Positions 43,060-54,728 of a stretch of 64,000 nucleotides of DNA are shown in pieces. Numbering within the stretch: position 1 is the stretch's first letter; each line of letters opens with the position of its first letter. Position numbers and translations under genes: made by a program. Source of the DNA: Isoetes taiwanensis (taxonomy: Eukaryota; Streptophyta; Lycopodiopsida; Isoetales; Isoetaceae); contig JAJEKV010000051.1 in assembly GCA_021234155.1 (NCBI GenBank), positions 3,655,370-3,719,369 on the forward strand, written 5' to 3'. The notes beneath the pieces are model-generated. The model was not told where the DNA came from, ran no database searches, and saw nothing but the letters and a program-made list of their open reading frames with translations.

Positions 43060-43800
43060 AAGGTGATCTCTAGGACGTGGTGTAATGTCAATGTAGGCAT
43101 GACCGCGGTGCCGCTTTAAAAGTCTACTTCTGTCCCACGGGAGTAGACGACCTCGAGAGATAAGAGGTCATTCAGGGAATGCATTGATAGGAAAAGCATC
43201 TCTAGCCCCATATATGCTTTGATAGGAGGAATCTGGCCTTCACGCCCCATATACGGGAAGGACCTATCCTCCACGCTGGGCAACTAAAGGTGTAGGCATG
43301 AGCGCCATATAGGCATTATAGGCGCTGTCTCCTCGGCCACGATGGAAGAATCATCCTCTTCCTACGCTGGGAGATTAGCCATGCATTCATGTAGATAGGT
43401 GGGGTGGTCACCATATAACCAAAAAAAAATTATTAATATTAATGGTACTAACGTAGTGTTGACCTGCAGGCCAATAGAGCGCTCCGGAGGGCCAGGAGGT
43501 CGAACTACGAAGACTTGCAACACAATTTTGTTGTAATGTGTTGCAAGGAATAAACAGTACCTCGAGGAATAATTGTATATATAATAATAAACCGAAACAT
43601 CAGGAGTTATTGTTATAATGACATAAGGGATAACTATTGGATTGAATAATAGTATAATAATGTTCTATAAATATTACCTTGAGGTAATCCTATTAAATGT
43701 ATAACTATAATAATAAGTATGTAGTATGCATGAGGTTGATTGCAGGCTAAGAAGATCCCAAGGTGGGGAAACCCAAGATGCTGCGGACAGCATCAATTCA
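43060..43800 (+). other. 3' non-coding region of D with short structured repeats
   Basis: Repeated words CCATATA(T/C/G)G, GATAGGA and CTACGCTGGG / CCACGCTGGG recur between 43190 and 43400. The rest (43540-43740) is AT-rich. No ORF of note. G-rich AAGGTGGGGA occurs at 43758 and again at 43800 as the polypurine tract. Confidence 0.5.
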
Positions 43801-43812
43801 AGGTGGGGAGAA
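43800..43812 (+). promoter_or_regulatory. Polypurine tract of chromovirus D
   Basis: AAGGTGGGGAGAA directly abuts the 3' LTR start at 43813. It is the plus-strand priming site. Confidence 0.85.
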
Positions 43813-45178
43813 TGTGACGTTCCAAAGACGATATATACGGCCTCAAGACGATACCGTGATTAGCGCCGGCCACGCCAGTACACGCCGTCTAGTCGACGTG
43901 TACGCCGACGTGTACCCAAGCAAGGACGCTCTAGGGGGCAACTTGCAATGGTGCGCACACTTAGCAATGCGCACACCTTTAGACCTTTAACCCATTAAAG
44001 GTAGACCAAGGGTCATGGAAACCCTAAACCTAACTGATAGCCTACATAAGGCACCAAACCCTAACATTCCCTTTTTCGCCCACAGACCTTCCGCGAAGCT
44101 TCGACTACCGAGGAGTCAAATCCAACTCCCACGATCCGCCTGCGGCCCGGCTTGTCGATCATCCTTCCCGACATCAAGATCCCGGCATCGTAGACATGGA
44201 CGCCAGATCGAGAGGAGGAACCAGTGGATCAGGTATTTGGTCGATTGAATAGCCTAAACCTTATTCCAGCCTTCGAACCCAGTAGGTTTAGCCTATTAAG
44301 TAAGCCCTTAGTAGCCAAGCAGCATCCCGAGATTGACTCTAACTAAAGAACCTAACTCTATGTATTAGATTAGTTCTTATTACTTATGTTCATATGATGG
44401 GCGGATGTATTCTCGTGGACTCATTGTATTGGGAAGGGGGTAGAGACTTAAAGCTTAGTAGATGATGCTCCTAGCTAGTCCCTCTTAGTGCATTACTAGT
44501 TTTCGCCCAGGTAATGTGAGCCCACCGGTTGTGGTCAAGGGGCCGACCGGCTTAGAATGAGGTTCGTGGTGTTCGACCCTTGACCGATTTCCCTCCGGTG
44601 TGTAAGGCTCACCAGGGGGATCGAGTGACTAGGTCTAATGGCTTGCCACCGAGTGTGGGTAAGGCATGTGCTCGACACCCGTGGGGTGGTGTTCACCTTC
44701 CAATTGGGTTAAGTCTAATAAGGGCAAAGTGGCCCTCTAGTCACCTTGGGTCAAGATGTAGATCTCTCGAGGGAGCGATCCCTACCGCCCCATCGGGATG
44801 GGGAGATGTAACCCAGAATAGCCCTTTGGCTATGCACCCGGCTGGCTACAGCCAGTCCCAACACTTTTCAACCTACTCTGCAAAGTGTGCACAGGAGGGG
44901 CGGATGGAGTGGACAACCCTAATCCATGTTCTTATGCCAGCCCAATCCATTGTCATGATTCTGTCTGCACTGAACTCTGGAGACCCAAGCTAGTCAGTCA
45001 TCCCCTGGAGTCTGAGCCGTGGGTAGGAACTTCCTTTGTATTGTGCTGATCTTGTCTATGCAGATATTGAGGTGCCACCCTTCGAGGTGGATATATGATG
45101 ATATGTTACTGACGTGTATGTTTACGCTTCCGCAGCTAGGTAGGCCCTGAGGGAGACGGGGTAAAATGCAGTGATGAC
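43813..45178 (+). repeat. 3' LTR of D, left part
   Basis: TGTGACGTTCC (43813) aligns with the 5' LTR to GGGGTAAAATG, where the hAT element begins. The LTR resumes at 49476. Confidence 0.9.
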
Positions 45179-45788
45179 TTTATCACATTCAAAAATTTTG
45201 AGGATTATAGAAATGAAGGCGATAAATGTAAAAATGTCATAATTTTAAAAAGCGATAATTTTTTATTTCGCGATTTTTTTTATATTAGCAAAGGCGAATT
45301 TATTGTGTTACTCAATAAATCAATTTTCAAAGCATTGGCGATTCAATTATACTAAATAACAGTAAACATAACAACATTCTTTCTAAATTTACTAGGTCTT
45401 TTTAGTTAAATGTGTATAGTTGTTAAATGTGCATTTTTTTTAGCAAACCACTAATACAACATAAACAAACATATAGATATAGTTTGAATCAAACAATCAA
45501 AACATAGCATAACATAACTGTTGTTTTCATTATTCCCAAAATGTCAAGTTTATGATAACAATAAATCAAAATTCATCATAGACCCAAATATAAATAACTT
45601 GATTGGATTTTCGTTTTAGAGAGATAGGTTTTTTAAGAAGTGCACATTTTTGGCACAAACTAAACTATCCAATAACAGATAACTTTAAGCTGCAACCTAG
45701 CACAAAATAAACAATCTTATATCAGGTCCACACTATATGAAGAATGGTTAACTATAAATTCATAAAAAAATTGAGAACGTACAAATTT

Positions 45789-46871
45789 CTATGCTTGCCA
45801 CCCTGCTGCAGATTCAAATACTTCTACGTTGGAAGCTGCTTCTTTCTCTTGTCCCCGTCTACAACACATTGAACTCCAAGCAGCCAATGCTCTCTGATAT
45901 GGAAATTCATCAATACTATACTCACTGGCATATGCTCGAAGACACAAATCTAAGTTTTTGGTGAGCTTATTACGCACCTTATTTTTCAGAACGTTCATGA
46001 TACTGAATGTTCTCTCATCCTCCACGGATCCAAGGATCATGGTTTGACAAAGGTCAGCAAGCTTGAAGTACTCTGACATATGCTCTTTAAGCACTTCACT
46101 ATAGCTAAGTCTTGTCCAAAGACGCATGATTGCACCTATCTCTGTTGGTTTTTCCAGTTTCTCAACTTGGTTCCACATAGTGCTGCCAAAACATGCAGAT
46201 TGTGCTAACAAAGCTTTTTCACTGATAGCGCCCTGAATTATTTCTCCTCCTTCAAGTGTAGAAGTATGCGCAAAATGTTCAATAAGAATGGACAATCTGC
46301 GTTTGAACTCACTTTGAACCTTCTCCACAGGCTTGTTGTGTAACCAAAATTGTGGATATACAATGGACATAGCATCTAACAACTCTTCCCTTGGAAAACG
46401 ATGTCGGATTTCAGCTGATAAAGCCTTTGCAACTTCGGCAAGGTTTCGTCTCACCAATACAATTGTATCATTGAAGGCATTCCTAGTTGTGGGAACTCTA
46501 CCTGGAAGACGACCACGCACTCTGTTCTTTCTAAAATACATCTGCAATATAAGAAAAATCAGCGATCAAATTGAACATAAATCCATAGATTATTATGGTC
46601 ATACCTGCACTAATCGAGAGCGTACCTTCACGCAAACAGTATCTTTTGAATCATAAGCAAGGAAACTTTTTGAATTTGTGCCTTCAATCTCAATAAGCTT
46701 GTACCATAACTGAAAATTTTCCCTGTCATAGGGCACTTCAGGGCTGATTGTATACAAACCATCCAAGGCTTGGCATATATTCTTTCGAGCTGTATTATAC
46801 TCGACAATGTACATTGTTCGTTTTTCTGCCATCTTCACTAGCATATTCATTTGTTTGAGCATTGGCAACAT
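45789..46871 (-). pseudogene. hAT transposase, C-terminal exons
   Basis: Two exon-like frames: 46871-46599 (QMNMLVKMAEKRTMYIVEYN, VPYDRENFQLWYKLIEIEG) and 46547-45789. The second ends with the hAT C-terminal dimerisation region: EYFKLADLCQTMILGSVEDE, RTFSIMNVLKNKVRNKLTKN. The ER.FS pattern is the diagnostic block. The gap between them (46548-46598) would be an intron. The N-terminal BED zinc finger and most of the RNase H-like catalytic core are not readable upstream, so this copy is unlikely to make an active enzyme. Stop codon at 45789. Confidence 0.8.
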
Positions 46872-47160
46872 ACCTACAAGTATAGCAAATTATAGTTATG
46901 TTATTGCATTAAACAGCTGCACTTTACATATAACGCATTCTGCTCATTCACGCATTCTGCTCATTCTAAGCATGTAACAAATAGTTTGCTTGATTTTTCC
47001 TGACAGAAAAACTACCACATCCTGCTCCCACAATTCTGTCACATAGATATAACTATTTTTGCAGCAAATATTCTGTCCACTTAGAAAGTCTTCCATCTCT
47101 TCATTTGATTTCATTATATTCTGATGCTTGCATGTGGAAATGTGCAACTGGAATTGACCA

Positions 47161-47250
47161 GCATAGGCAGAAGTGTGGTGCATGGAAGAAACCTGCACAA
47201 AAGTGTGGTGCATGGAAGAAACCTGCATAGGCAGAAGTGTGGTGCATGGC
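47161..47250 (+). repeat. Three tandem copies of a 30-36-bp unit
   Basis: AGAAGTGTGGTGCATGG(A/C)AGAA repeats three times directly before the PPR fragment. It appears to be an expansion of the PPR coding sequence (GCATGGCAGAAGTGGG...). Confidence 0.7.
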
Positions 47251-47400
47251 AGAAGTGGGCTTGGATTGAAGTTGACAATGTTGTCCACGAGTTCATTGTT
47301 GGAGACAAAAGCCACAGCCAATGGGAACAGATCTACGTCATGTTAAAGGCTTTACATGATCGAATGCGAGAGGGAGGATACATACCTAAAGCTAACTTTA
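47245..47400 (+). pseudogene. PPR protein fragment (E+ motif) inside the hAT element
   Basis: WIEVDNVVHEFIVGDKSHSQ followed by EQIYVMLKALHDRMREGGYI is the E/E+ region just before the DYW domain of organelle RNA-editing PPR proteins. There are no PPR repeats before it, and the DYW domain does not follow. The frame passes into an unassigned sequence (AFLADTPGFISGYEAPNAE) interrupted by the MITE at 47523. Opposite strand to the transposase. Capture of a host gene piece by the transposon is the simplest reading. Confidence 0.8.
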
Positions 47401-47522
47401 TATCAGAAAAGCAGCTCATAAAATCATGGGATAAAAAAGCTTTTCTGGCAGATACTCCTGGGTTTATTTCAGGCTACGAAGCACCCAATGCTGAGATTTG
47501 TTATTTGTTTATCATGACATTA

Positions 47523-47985
47523 GAGGTAATTTGAGATCTCATTTTGTCCCATTAAGGGATGCTTAAAAAGCCACATCAGCTTTTTAAACTGTCCAATAAG
47601 AGAAGAGCTCCAGTGTATTTTATTCTAGTATTATGTGGCAGCAGTAATTAATGCAGTTCTAACTAACTTTTGTAGTGTCATTTTTCTACTATAACTTTTG
47701 ATCAAAAACTCCGATTCGAACACTATTTGTGGCAATGGATTTGTATCCTCAAGATCTTTCTAATGACAACCCATTGTTATATCTTTTGGGATGTAAATAT
47801 ATAAGAAAAGAGCAAAAAACCACTAATGCAACAAACGCCGCAGCATTTTCATGAGTAGATCAAAAGTTATAGGGAAAAAACGACAGCAATGAAGTTGTTA
47901 ATGCTGCATTAATTGCAGTTTGATGTAGAGTACTCATTCTATTGGAGGATTCTTATGGGGACAAAAGGAGATCTCAAATTACCTC
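47523..47985. mobile_element. MITE with 28-31-bp inverted repeats
   Basis: GAGGTAATTTGAGATCTC.TTTTGTCCC at the left is answered by its reverse complement at 47958-47985, with TA on both sides (47521-47522, 47986-47987). It is 463 bp long with no coding capacity, consistent with a Tc1/mariner-type (Stowaway-like) MITE. Confidence 0.75.
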
Positions 47986-48240
47986 TAATGGGGAAGCAAC
48001 CTTGCAAAGTCCACCAAGCAAAACTGCACTGGCATCTCTTAATGGTGTAGTAAATTCAGCTTGAAAAGGTAAATTTGCACTTGTAATTGCTGGAGATATA
48101 GTAGGTGGAGGCATTCTAGAGAATGGCCACGTTATTGCTGCTACTGCTGTTATGAATGCAGGACTAAGTGGGTTCGTTAATGATGTTAATAGCCAGGGCA
48201 TTGCCCCTCCGGCACAAGTCTGGCACAACAGAGAACCAAA
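47986..48240 (+). pseudogene. Unassigned host-gene-like fragment beyond the MITE
   Basis: One frame reads SPPSKTALASLNGVVNSA, stop, KGKFALVIAGDIVGGGILEN, GHVIAATAVMNAGLSGFVND and QGIAPPAQVWHNREP. The composition is clearly protein-like. I cannot name the family. It may continue the sequence broken by the MITE at 47516. Confidence 0.35.
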
Positions 48241-49475
48241 ATTGAATCTTTTGACGGATTAGTATGTAAACCACAAAATTCCACTCTCAACCTGCCATAG
48301 TTGAAGCCATAGCCAGCGAATAGGAAAGGCCACTAAGCGGCGAATAGGAAACACCGGGAGTATTTTTGAGATTCCATGTGATCTACAATTTTGTAATCCC
48401 TTCTATATACTTTACATAAGCAAGATCACCTGCATATACCATTGGTCAATATTTCGGTGGTAGATCCGAACCCATTATTAGGATTGGGCACCACCGGGTA
48501 GTCCAAAGACACAATATGCTTCATAAATCCTCGGGTTTAGTTAACCGTGACTTGCTCAAAGTTTCAAGGAGCTAATTGATTCTCGGGCCGCTTCTAGTTC
48601 ATAATGCTTGAAATTCATAGATTAATGAAAACCGGACATTCTTCTTATGTAAGATGAACAAGATGCGTATACCTTTCGGTTCCGCACTTTGAAGTGAATA
48701 AACTGAATAAGGCCGAAATCGATGCACCCTAGCCTTCACACAAAGTTTTGCGGATCCCCAAGGCAATGGATGAGTCGATCTTCATCAAGAATGCTTCCTT
48801 TATCGTGGTTCTTTCTCTAAAAACTCGATCACCAGAAAGTGTGATATTATAGAGCACCTAATTATGAGTAGATATTGGTTTCATATAAAACCAGATAAAC
48901 TTCAATTAAAAAGCCTTCCGTGCCCTAAGCATCTAAAGTCAATTCTTGATCTATATGATCTAGCAACTATGTAAGTTGCTTAGATTGATTTAGATGGCCA
49001 CAAAACTGGATATGAAAAGTATACACGAGAAAATCGCTTACTTACAGACGAGAAAAGATTGCACCGCCGGATTGATTCAAGAATGGCCGATTCCTTTGTC
49101 GCAGGATTGAGAATCGATGAGCATGAGGTTACGATCATGGCCTTGGTTTTGGGGCTTCAATTCATTGAAGCTCCATATCCGAATGCACATTCTTAAGTTA
49201 GGGCTTATCCATAAGAAAAATAATCTTAGTAATTTAAAACCTATGGCTTACCTAATACTTCCGAGGATTCATACCCATCATTTCTATGGCGATCCTCCTC
49301 TCCCTTTGACTTCGTGAGTTCCTTTAAGGTGGCTGGAGCGGAAAACATGCCATCATTTTTCGCATTTTTTTTTCATGGGCTTACGGTCCTACTAAACCAT
49401 CGCGGCACACATTTTTAATTTTAGTGAAATATCGTGATCTTTATTTAAATTTCGCGGCCTTAAAGGCATCACCGG
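48241..49475. other. Right part of the hAT element, no gene seen
   Basis: Mixed composition without a supportable frame; the last 150 bp are the AT-rich subterminal region and inverted repeat. The 66-codon frame at 49117 has no recognisable motif. Confidence 0.5.
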
Positions 49476-49625
49476 GTAAAATGACCCTTTCACTCTTCCC
49501 ATCGTGGACTCTAGACGGTCACATTGATGATATGTGGAGGGCCCGTGACAAGATGGAGCTGGTGCGGGGATGAACTCCCCGCTTGTATACGATGCAAGGG
49601 CATCGATAACAGTAGGGGACGCCAT
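49476..49625 (+). repeat. 3' LTR of D, right part
   Basis: GTAAAATGACCCTTTCACTC onward aligns with the 5' LTR at 36857-37001, followed by the target duplication GATTT (49626-49630). Confidence 0.9.
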
Positions 49626-49630
49626 GATTT

Positions 49631-50370
49631 GGGCCAAGTGGCAAGTGGCGCCCTTTAAACTATATTATTATTAACATAGTTAATGACTAATTATTAATAA
49701 TTTAGCATACATAGCTTTTAATGAATATTTAATTCTAACATAGCTAACCTTACCTTGTTAATTAATAACATAGATAATTAATACACCATTACATATGCAT
49801 GGTGACGTATCATGTATTTGTATGTATAGCATATAAATACGTGGAATGTTACAGGCTCCATGAAATTTCCATTGCTATTATTTCTATCTTTCAGGATTCT
49901 TTCTTCTTGTTGCCTTCGTGTTAGTGGAATGGCAGAGTCAAGTAGGTTAAAGAGGTATTAAATAGGACCTACAACTATATGGCTTGAACCAATATGACAT
50001 ATGAAATCGTTATCTCTTCTTCTCTTCTTCTTAATCATTGCCAAACTCTCTATTAAAAATTATAATCTTGTTTTATTATTTGCAAAATGTGTAGAATGAA
50101 TCTCATTGTCAACAAGATGGCCTGCTATTACAACTAGGAATTCATCATGATTGTCTTCAAAATTATCCTCCTCAACTTTTGAATCCACTTCCACAAATGG
50201 AAATGAACTTTAAACAATTGCTTGTTAAGATTAAATTTTGACTCGACTTGGTAGTCGATGTTTAAGAATACAATAGAATAGACTTTTATTGTCGACAGAG
50301 ACCAATCAGCTTATGGGACGGATTTAGTAGCGATAAGGTTAATGCATGAATTGTGGTCGCGTTAAAAAAA
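49631..50370. other. AT-rich host DNA, no gene seen
   Basis: The continuation of the host DNA interrupted by D. No frame, repeat or motif that I can support. Confidence 0.5.
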
Positions 50371-50375
50371 AGTGT

Positions 50376-50398
50376 TTGGACATGGACATGGACATGGA

Positions 50399-50444
<46 letters not shown>

Positions 50445-50466
50445 GACATGGACATGGACATGGACA
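50376..50466 (+). repeat. (ATGGAC)n(ATGGGC)n(ATGGAC)n microsatellite
   Basis: About fifteen hexamer units with a symmetric GAC-GGC-GAC pattern. Reads as Trp-Thr/Trp-Ala on one strand and His-Val/His-Ala on the other; not a gene. Confidence 0.95.
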
Positions 50467-50479
50467 AGGGATATTTGCT

Positions 50480-50660
50480 CCATCCCGAGGTGTTTATGGC
50501 AGGAAAGAATTCATAGATGTCCCGAAGCCAACCAGTTGACTAATAAAATTCGTTCTCAAATCTCCAAACTATGTCCGTTATGTATGTATACGAAGGGTTG
50601 ATACTATTGTGCAATGTTTCTTCTTGTGTGATCGACCTCAGATGGTATGGTATTGGTTAT
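50480..50660 (+). pseudogene. LINE zinc-binding domain fragment, third copy
   Basis: WQERIHRCPEANQLTNKIRS then SKLCPLCMYTKG and, shifted, CAMFLLVCDR-like sequence align with the CPLC...EHC region at 22860 and 34740. Short and frameshifted. Confidence 0.7.
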
Positions 50661-50692
50661 TGGTGACAATGTACATAATGTATATTTCATTA

Positions 50693-51125
50693 GTAAGCTT
50701 ATTGCTGCTAAGGATTTTCCCTCTAAAACCCTTCGTGAGCGAGGGTTTTTTTAATCTTGCACAATAATCGGTTGGCTATTCTTTGTTCATTTGTTTTAAG
50801 TCCCATAGGCTAAAAGACAATTCCATTTGATTCAACTCTAACAAGCCAATATATTCTGCTAGCTATTTACCCTGATTCATGGTCTGAATTCTGTAAATGA
50901 GCTTTTACCTTGCATCTGGTTATCTTTTGTGGTTCATCTAAAAAAAGCAGGAGATTATATGCCTTTAAAGGCATTGTTATTGTATATTAGCTTGTAAACT
51001 TGTTATGGATTATAATTATTCTTCTCTTGAGCAAGAGAATAAGGCATTGATTTGGAAAGTCTATCTTCAGGTACGTCTTAGACTTTGGTCTCCGTGGACA
51101 ATAAAATTCAATTCAATTCTTATGC
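50693..51125 (+). mobile_element. LINE 3' tail, third copy, with internal extra sequence
   Basis: The compound hairpin is recognisable at 50699-50766 (GATTTTCCCTC, AAAACCCTTCG, GAGGGTTTTTTTAATC). AGTCCCATAGG follows, then about 275 bp of unrelated sequence before GGTCTCCGTGGACAATAAA and a short ATTCA repeat (51085-51120). The extra sequence suggests an insertion. Confidence 0.55.
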
Positions 51126-51290
51126 ATAGATATGTGCTTGTGCTCAGCCGGACCAGTTTGTCCACTGTGATTATAGCCATGTCTCTCTATTATATTATAT
51201 TATTATTTTTTGGTTGATGAATACGGTTTGACATCCTTAAAATATCGAAGGAACACAACAAAACAAATAAAGATCTCAATATATATTTTA

Positions 51291-54064
51291 TTAAGATATT
51301 ATAGAAACTTTTAAGGAATTTGTGATTGAGGTACTTTGAATGCTATTTTGGCCAACATCTTTTGATATTGTAAGCGGTCCTACAATAGTAGTTCTATTAC
51401 CATGTATTATTGTGACTTCATAGGTACCATGATAACCTGTGAAGCTAAATCTACCATCAGTGCTTGTTGAAGCAACTATATTGCTACCTGATTGGATCTT
51501 CCTTATGAATGTGTCGACTGTATTGCCAGTGGGTAGATTCCTGAAGTTATTATCAGTTAAGCACATGCGATAGCATCCACTTGGATGAAGAGCACTCCAT
51601 AAAATAATGCCTTTCACAGCTGGATGTGAAAATGCTTCTCTCAAAATTTGATCCAAATAGATGGCCTACAACAAGTATAAATGTTAGTATGTCTTAAAGA
51701 CCATAAGTATTTCAACTTGAAGATGAATAAATGAACAAGAATATTACACTTACTTGATTTTGAGGATTAATAGAGCTTAAGAGATCCACCTCTGTCAGCC
51801 AGATTGGTAGACCAAGGGTAGCCAATTTATCAAGGACAACCCTCATATAAGCAATGTTAGGTGCTCCAGTGAAGTGTCCTTCTATTCCAATGCCTACCAA
51901 GGCAATACCAGCCCTTTTGATCTCTAAAATTTTCCGAATATATGCATCCGGCGTACTCTTCATATCATTAGGATTTTCAATGATGTTATAGTCATTTAGA
52001 AACAATGTAGAAGATGGATCAATTTGTTGGGCCACACGATAAAACTCCCTACTTACTCCTTCTCCTAAGTGATCCTCAAAAAATGAGAAATGCAGCATCT
52101 CATTCAAGACATCCCACTGTTTAAGTTGTCTTGCATAACGTCTCATTACAGATCTCACTCTTGAAAAACTAGAAACCCTCAAATCATAAGTTCCAAGATT
52201 TTTCACCCAATTGGGTTGATAACTTGGGTCATCCCATAAAACATTATGTCCTCTAACTTCTATATGGTTGTTCGAACAAAATGCCAGCATGTTGTCAGCT
52301 ATGTCATATGTTATTCTATTTCTTTCAGGCTCTGTTGAATACCACTTAAGCTCATTCTCAAATACTGCAACATTGAATCGTTCTAAGAACCATTTCTACA
52401 TGTGTTAACAAAGGATATGTTAGAAACAGGTAATAATGTAATATCAAAATAGGGAAAGAATCAATGAAATACACCTGGTATGGGATATTGTTTAGGATTG
52501 TTGATGCAATAGCAGTTCCAAAAGGAAACCCCATGCTTACTTGATTTACTTCGATAGTAGCATTGGCTAACGGATTACCATTAATATCTGTGATGCGCAT
52601 AACCCTTGTTTGCTTTCTATTCTGCAAGGATAAACATAGTTTAGAAGTGTTCTTCTAGGCAATCAGTGAATAGGTAGAAGATTACTAAATTTATGCGTGT
52701 TTCTTGATGCCATTTCCACTCTGCATCAGTGAAGGGTTGTAGGGACACATTGTCAATCCATACGTCCACATTTGAATCTATAGTCTGCAAAAATATATTA
52801 AAATCATGCAAATATATTATACTGGAAGCTGATCTATCTCTAGATGAAAGACCTCAAAATAAAGTGTTTGTGTTGTTGAAGCTTCATCAATGGTAAAACC
52901 CCCACTAAGAAAGGACCAGCACCCTTTTTGGGCAATGACAGATCCCGCTGTTGTATAGCCTTGATTGTCCAACTTTACCATAGCTCTAATAATAGTTGAA
53001 TTAGGTCCATCAACCTGCATCCAAGCTATAATTGGAGGGTGAGAAATAAACGTCAATTTCCATTAACTTTATATATTCTCTTACCTGAGAGTGTGTACTT
53101 CATCCCGGGTTGCAAATTGCTAAAATATTGTGATGGACCTTGATATGAAGCTGATCTGTGTGTTGCCACTAGAAATGTGTTTGCTTGTTGATTTTGAAGT
53201 TGTAAAGAGCAACCGCCAAAGCACGCCCATCCTTGTAGGCCTTGATCCAAAGAAGGATTGGCGACAACACCACCATCATAGAGCAACTTAGAAGGTTGGG
53301 GCATGCACTGTTGGAGAAATAGCAACAACATTAGGATTCATTAACAAAATTGATTTGAATAAAACATAATAGGAATAGAACATAACCATCTTTATTGAAA
53401 ATAAGAAAATGGACTTTGAAAGAAATATAGTACGAAAATGGGCTCTCAAAGAAATACGGTACCTCTGTGTAGGATGTAGAATCATAATCGCGGAAATTTG
53501 ATCCTGCAAAAGACCATAGCCAAGTTTTGTATCGGCACATACAGAACCATAAATCTATTACTGATTTTAGCAAATAAATGTTGTCGAAATAGCTATATAA
53601 AAGCGCAGTCGGCACAGAAGCCCCTTCGTTTCGTCTTAATCTGCACTATTTAATCTTGTAGCTCATCTGAAAGTAGAGATTCTAATGAACAGAGCTAGGA
53701 AACAGAAAAAATCTGGGTAGTGATTAAATCTACCATAAAATGTAGCTATGGCGGACATTTGCTATTTCTTTTCTAATGCTTATCCTACAGATCTGTCGGG
53801 AAAAGCTCCGCATTGACAGCTCCATATCCATATCCAGCTTGCAATCCAGATCCAAAACGCAACCCAATGCAGATGCAAAAGGACCCATAACAAACAAGCC
53901 AACAATTAACTAACATATTCTGCAGCAAATGTAACCCAGATCCGTCCTCTGACAGCAAATTTCATACAAAATTAATGGAACAGAAGAGCCCACAATTGAT
54001 TTTTACCTGCATTTGCAGCAGAAAGTACTGATACAAAGAGGAATCCAAGAAGCAGAGCTGCCAT
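51291..54064 (-). CDS. GH10 endo-1,4-beta-xylanase, eight exons, secreted
   Basis: Exons: 54064-54007, 53503-53463, 53307-53085, 53025-52853, 52784-52686, 52621-52475, 52395-51754, 51665-51291. All introns are GT-AG, all junctions keep frame, total about 585 residues. Residues 1-19 form a signal peptide (MAALLLGFLFVSVLSAANA). About 35-190 is a carbohydrate-binding module of the CBM22 kind (GWACFGGCSLQLQNQQ, YFSNLQPGMKYTLS, VDVWIDNVSLQPF). The catalytic GH10 barrel runs about 200-500, with QWDVLNEM (acid/base Glu, about residue 346) and PIWLTEVDL (nucleophile Glu, about 448). The plant C-terminal part follows (GIILWSALHPSGCYRMCL). The enzyme cleaves xylan in cell walls. No break seen; first exons match the usual plant layout. 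Confidence 0.95.
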
Positions 54065-54728
54065 ATTCTGCTCCTAATTTCTGCTCCGGACCCAAATGCA
54101 CGAGATATAATAGTCTGGGCTCATTAAATTTACATGGCAGATCAAAGAATGCAATCCACGTAAAGACTATTTCTTTCTATTTCTCAAGATCTGGTCTCGT
54201 CATGGTTGGGGCTTCCTTTGCATTTTTTTAGTAACCCAATAGTGCCTTGATTATTTTAAAATGCATTGCCTTTTCATTTTTCGCCCATCCTCATTAAACA
54301 ACATTAGTAGGGTTGTTGATAACGGGCCCATTGTGTTGGCCTATAGGATAAAATGTTGGTTTTTTGTTGTCTTCCTTTACCAACCTCCACTTGCTAGCCC
54401 TCATATAAGAGCCCTTCACTGGTGTCGAGCTCTTACCTGTGTCGCTTCAAAGATTCCCCTGTCAACCGCTTTGTCACATTCGAATGTCGCTTTCTCATTC
54501 AGTGTGAACTCAAAAATGTAGCTGCAATGTAAGAAAGATGGTTACTTGATTTATTGTATTCTTAAGTGTCAGCAAACCCATGCATCAAAAGCTATTACAC
54601 GTAAAGTCTGAGTTGTACAAAGTTCCTAGAGTAGTTGAGACTATCAATTGTTGTAAGATAGGTTGACTTCCCCATTATGTGTTAGTTGTTTCAATAACTA
54701 TGCCTCCATTTCGAGCATATTCAATTTA
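54065..54728. other. Upstream region of the xylanase gene
   Basis: Promoter side of the GH10 gene. A GAGATATAATAG segment at 54109-54120 lies 45-56 bp upstream of the start codon but does not form a clear TATA box on the minus strand. No other gene seen. Confidence 0.4.

Larger units (their letters stand above)
45179..49475 (-). mobile_element. hAT DNA transposon inserted in the D 3' LTR
   Basis: Terminal inverted repeats: CAGTGATGACTTTAT on the left and, on the minus strand from the right, CCGGTGATGCCTTTAA. An exact 8-bp duplication GTAAAATG lies at 45171-45178 and 49476-49483. Eight-bp duplications, CAGTG-type ends and a hAT dimerisation domain inside identify the superfamily. It is 4,297 bp long and AT-rich near the ends with repeated CGCGA/GCGAT words. 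The transposase is incomplete at its N-terminus. Confidence 0.92.
35523..49625 (+). mobile_element. Chromovirus D (Ty3/gypsy with chromodomain), 3' LTR split by a hAT element
   Basis: 5' LTR 35523-37001, tRNA-iMet primer site 37003, leader with two hairpins, an upstream ORF (37688-38417), gag-pol (38588-42977) ending in a chromodomain, polypurine tract and 3' LTR (43813-45178 plus 49476-49625). The target duplication GATTT is exact at 35518-35522 and 49626-49630. Removing the 4.3-kb hAT gives an element of about 9.8 kb. The RNase H domain is missing and pol has two frame changes, so the copy is not autonomous as written. Confidence 0.92.

Noticed and set aside
49392..49637. A minus-strand 81-codon frame
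   Set aside because: It spans the hAT end and LTR remainder, so it is a chance frame across an insertion junction.
50286..50601. Trp-Thr/Trp-Ala and His-Val/His-Ala repeat proteins
   Set aside because: Translations of the ATGGAC/ATGGGC microsatellite; no start context or conserved flanks.
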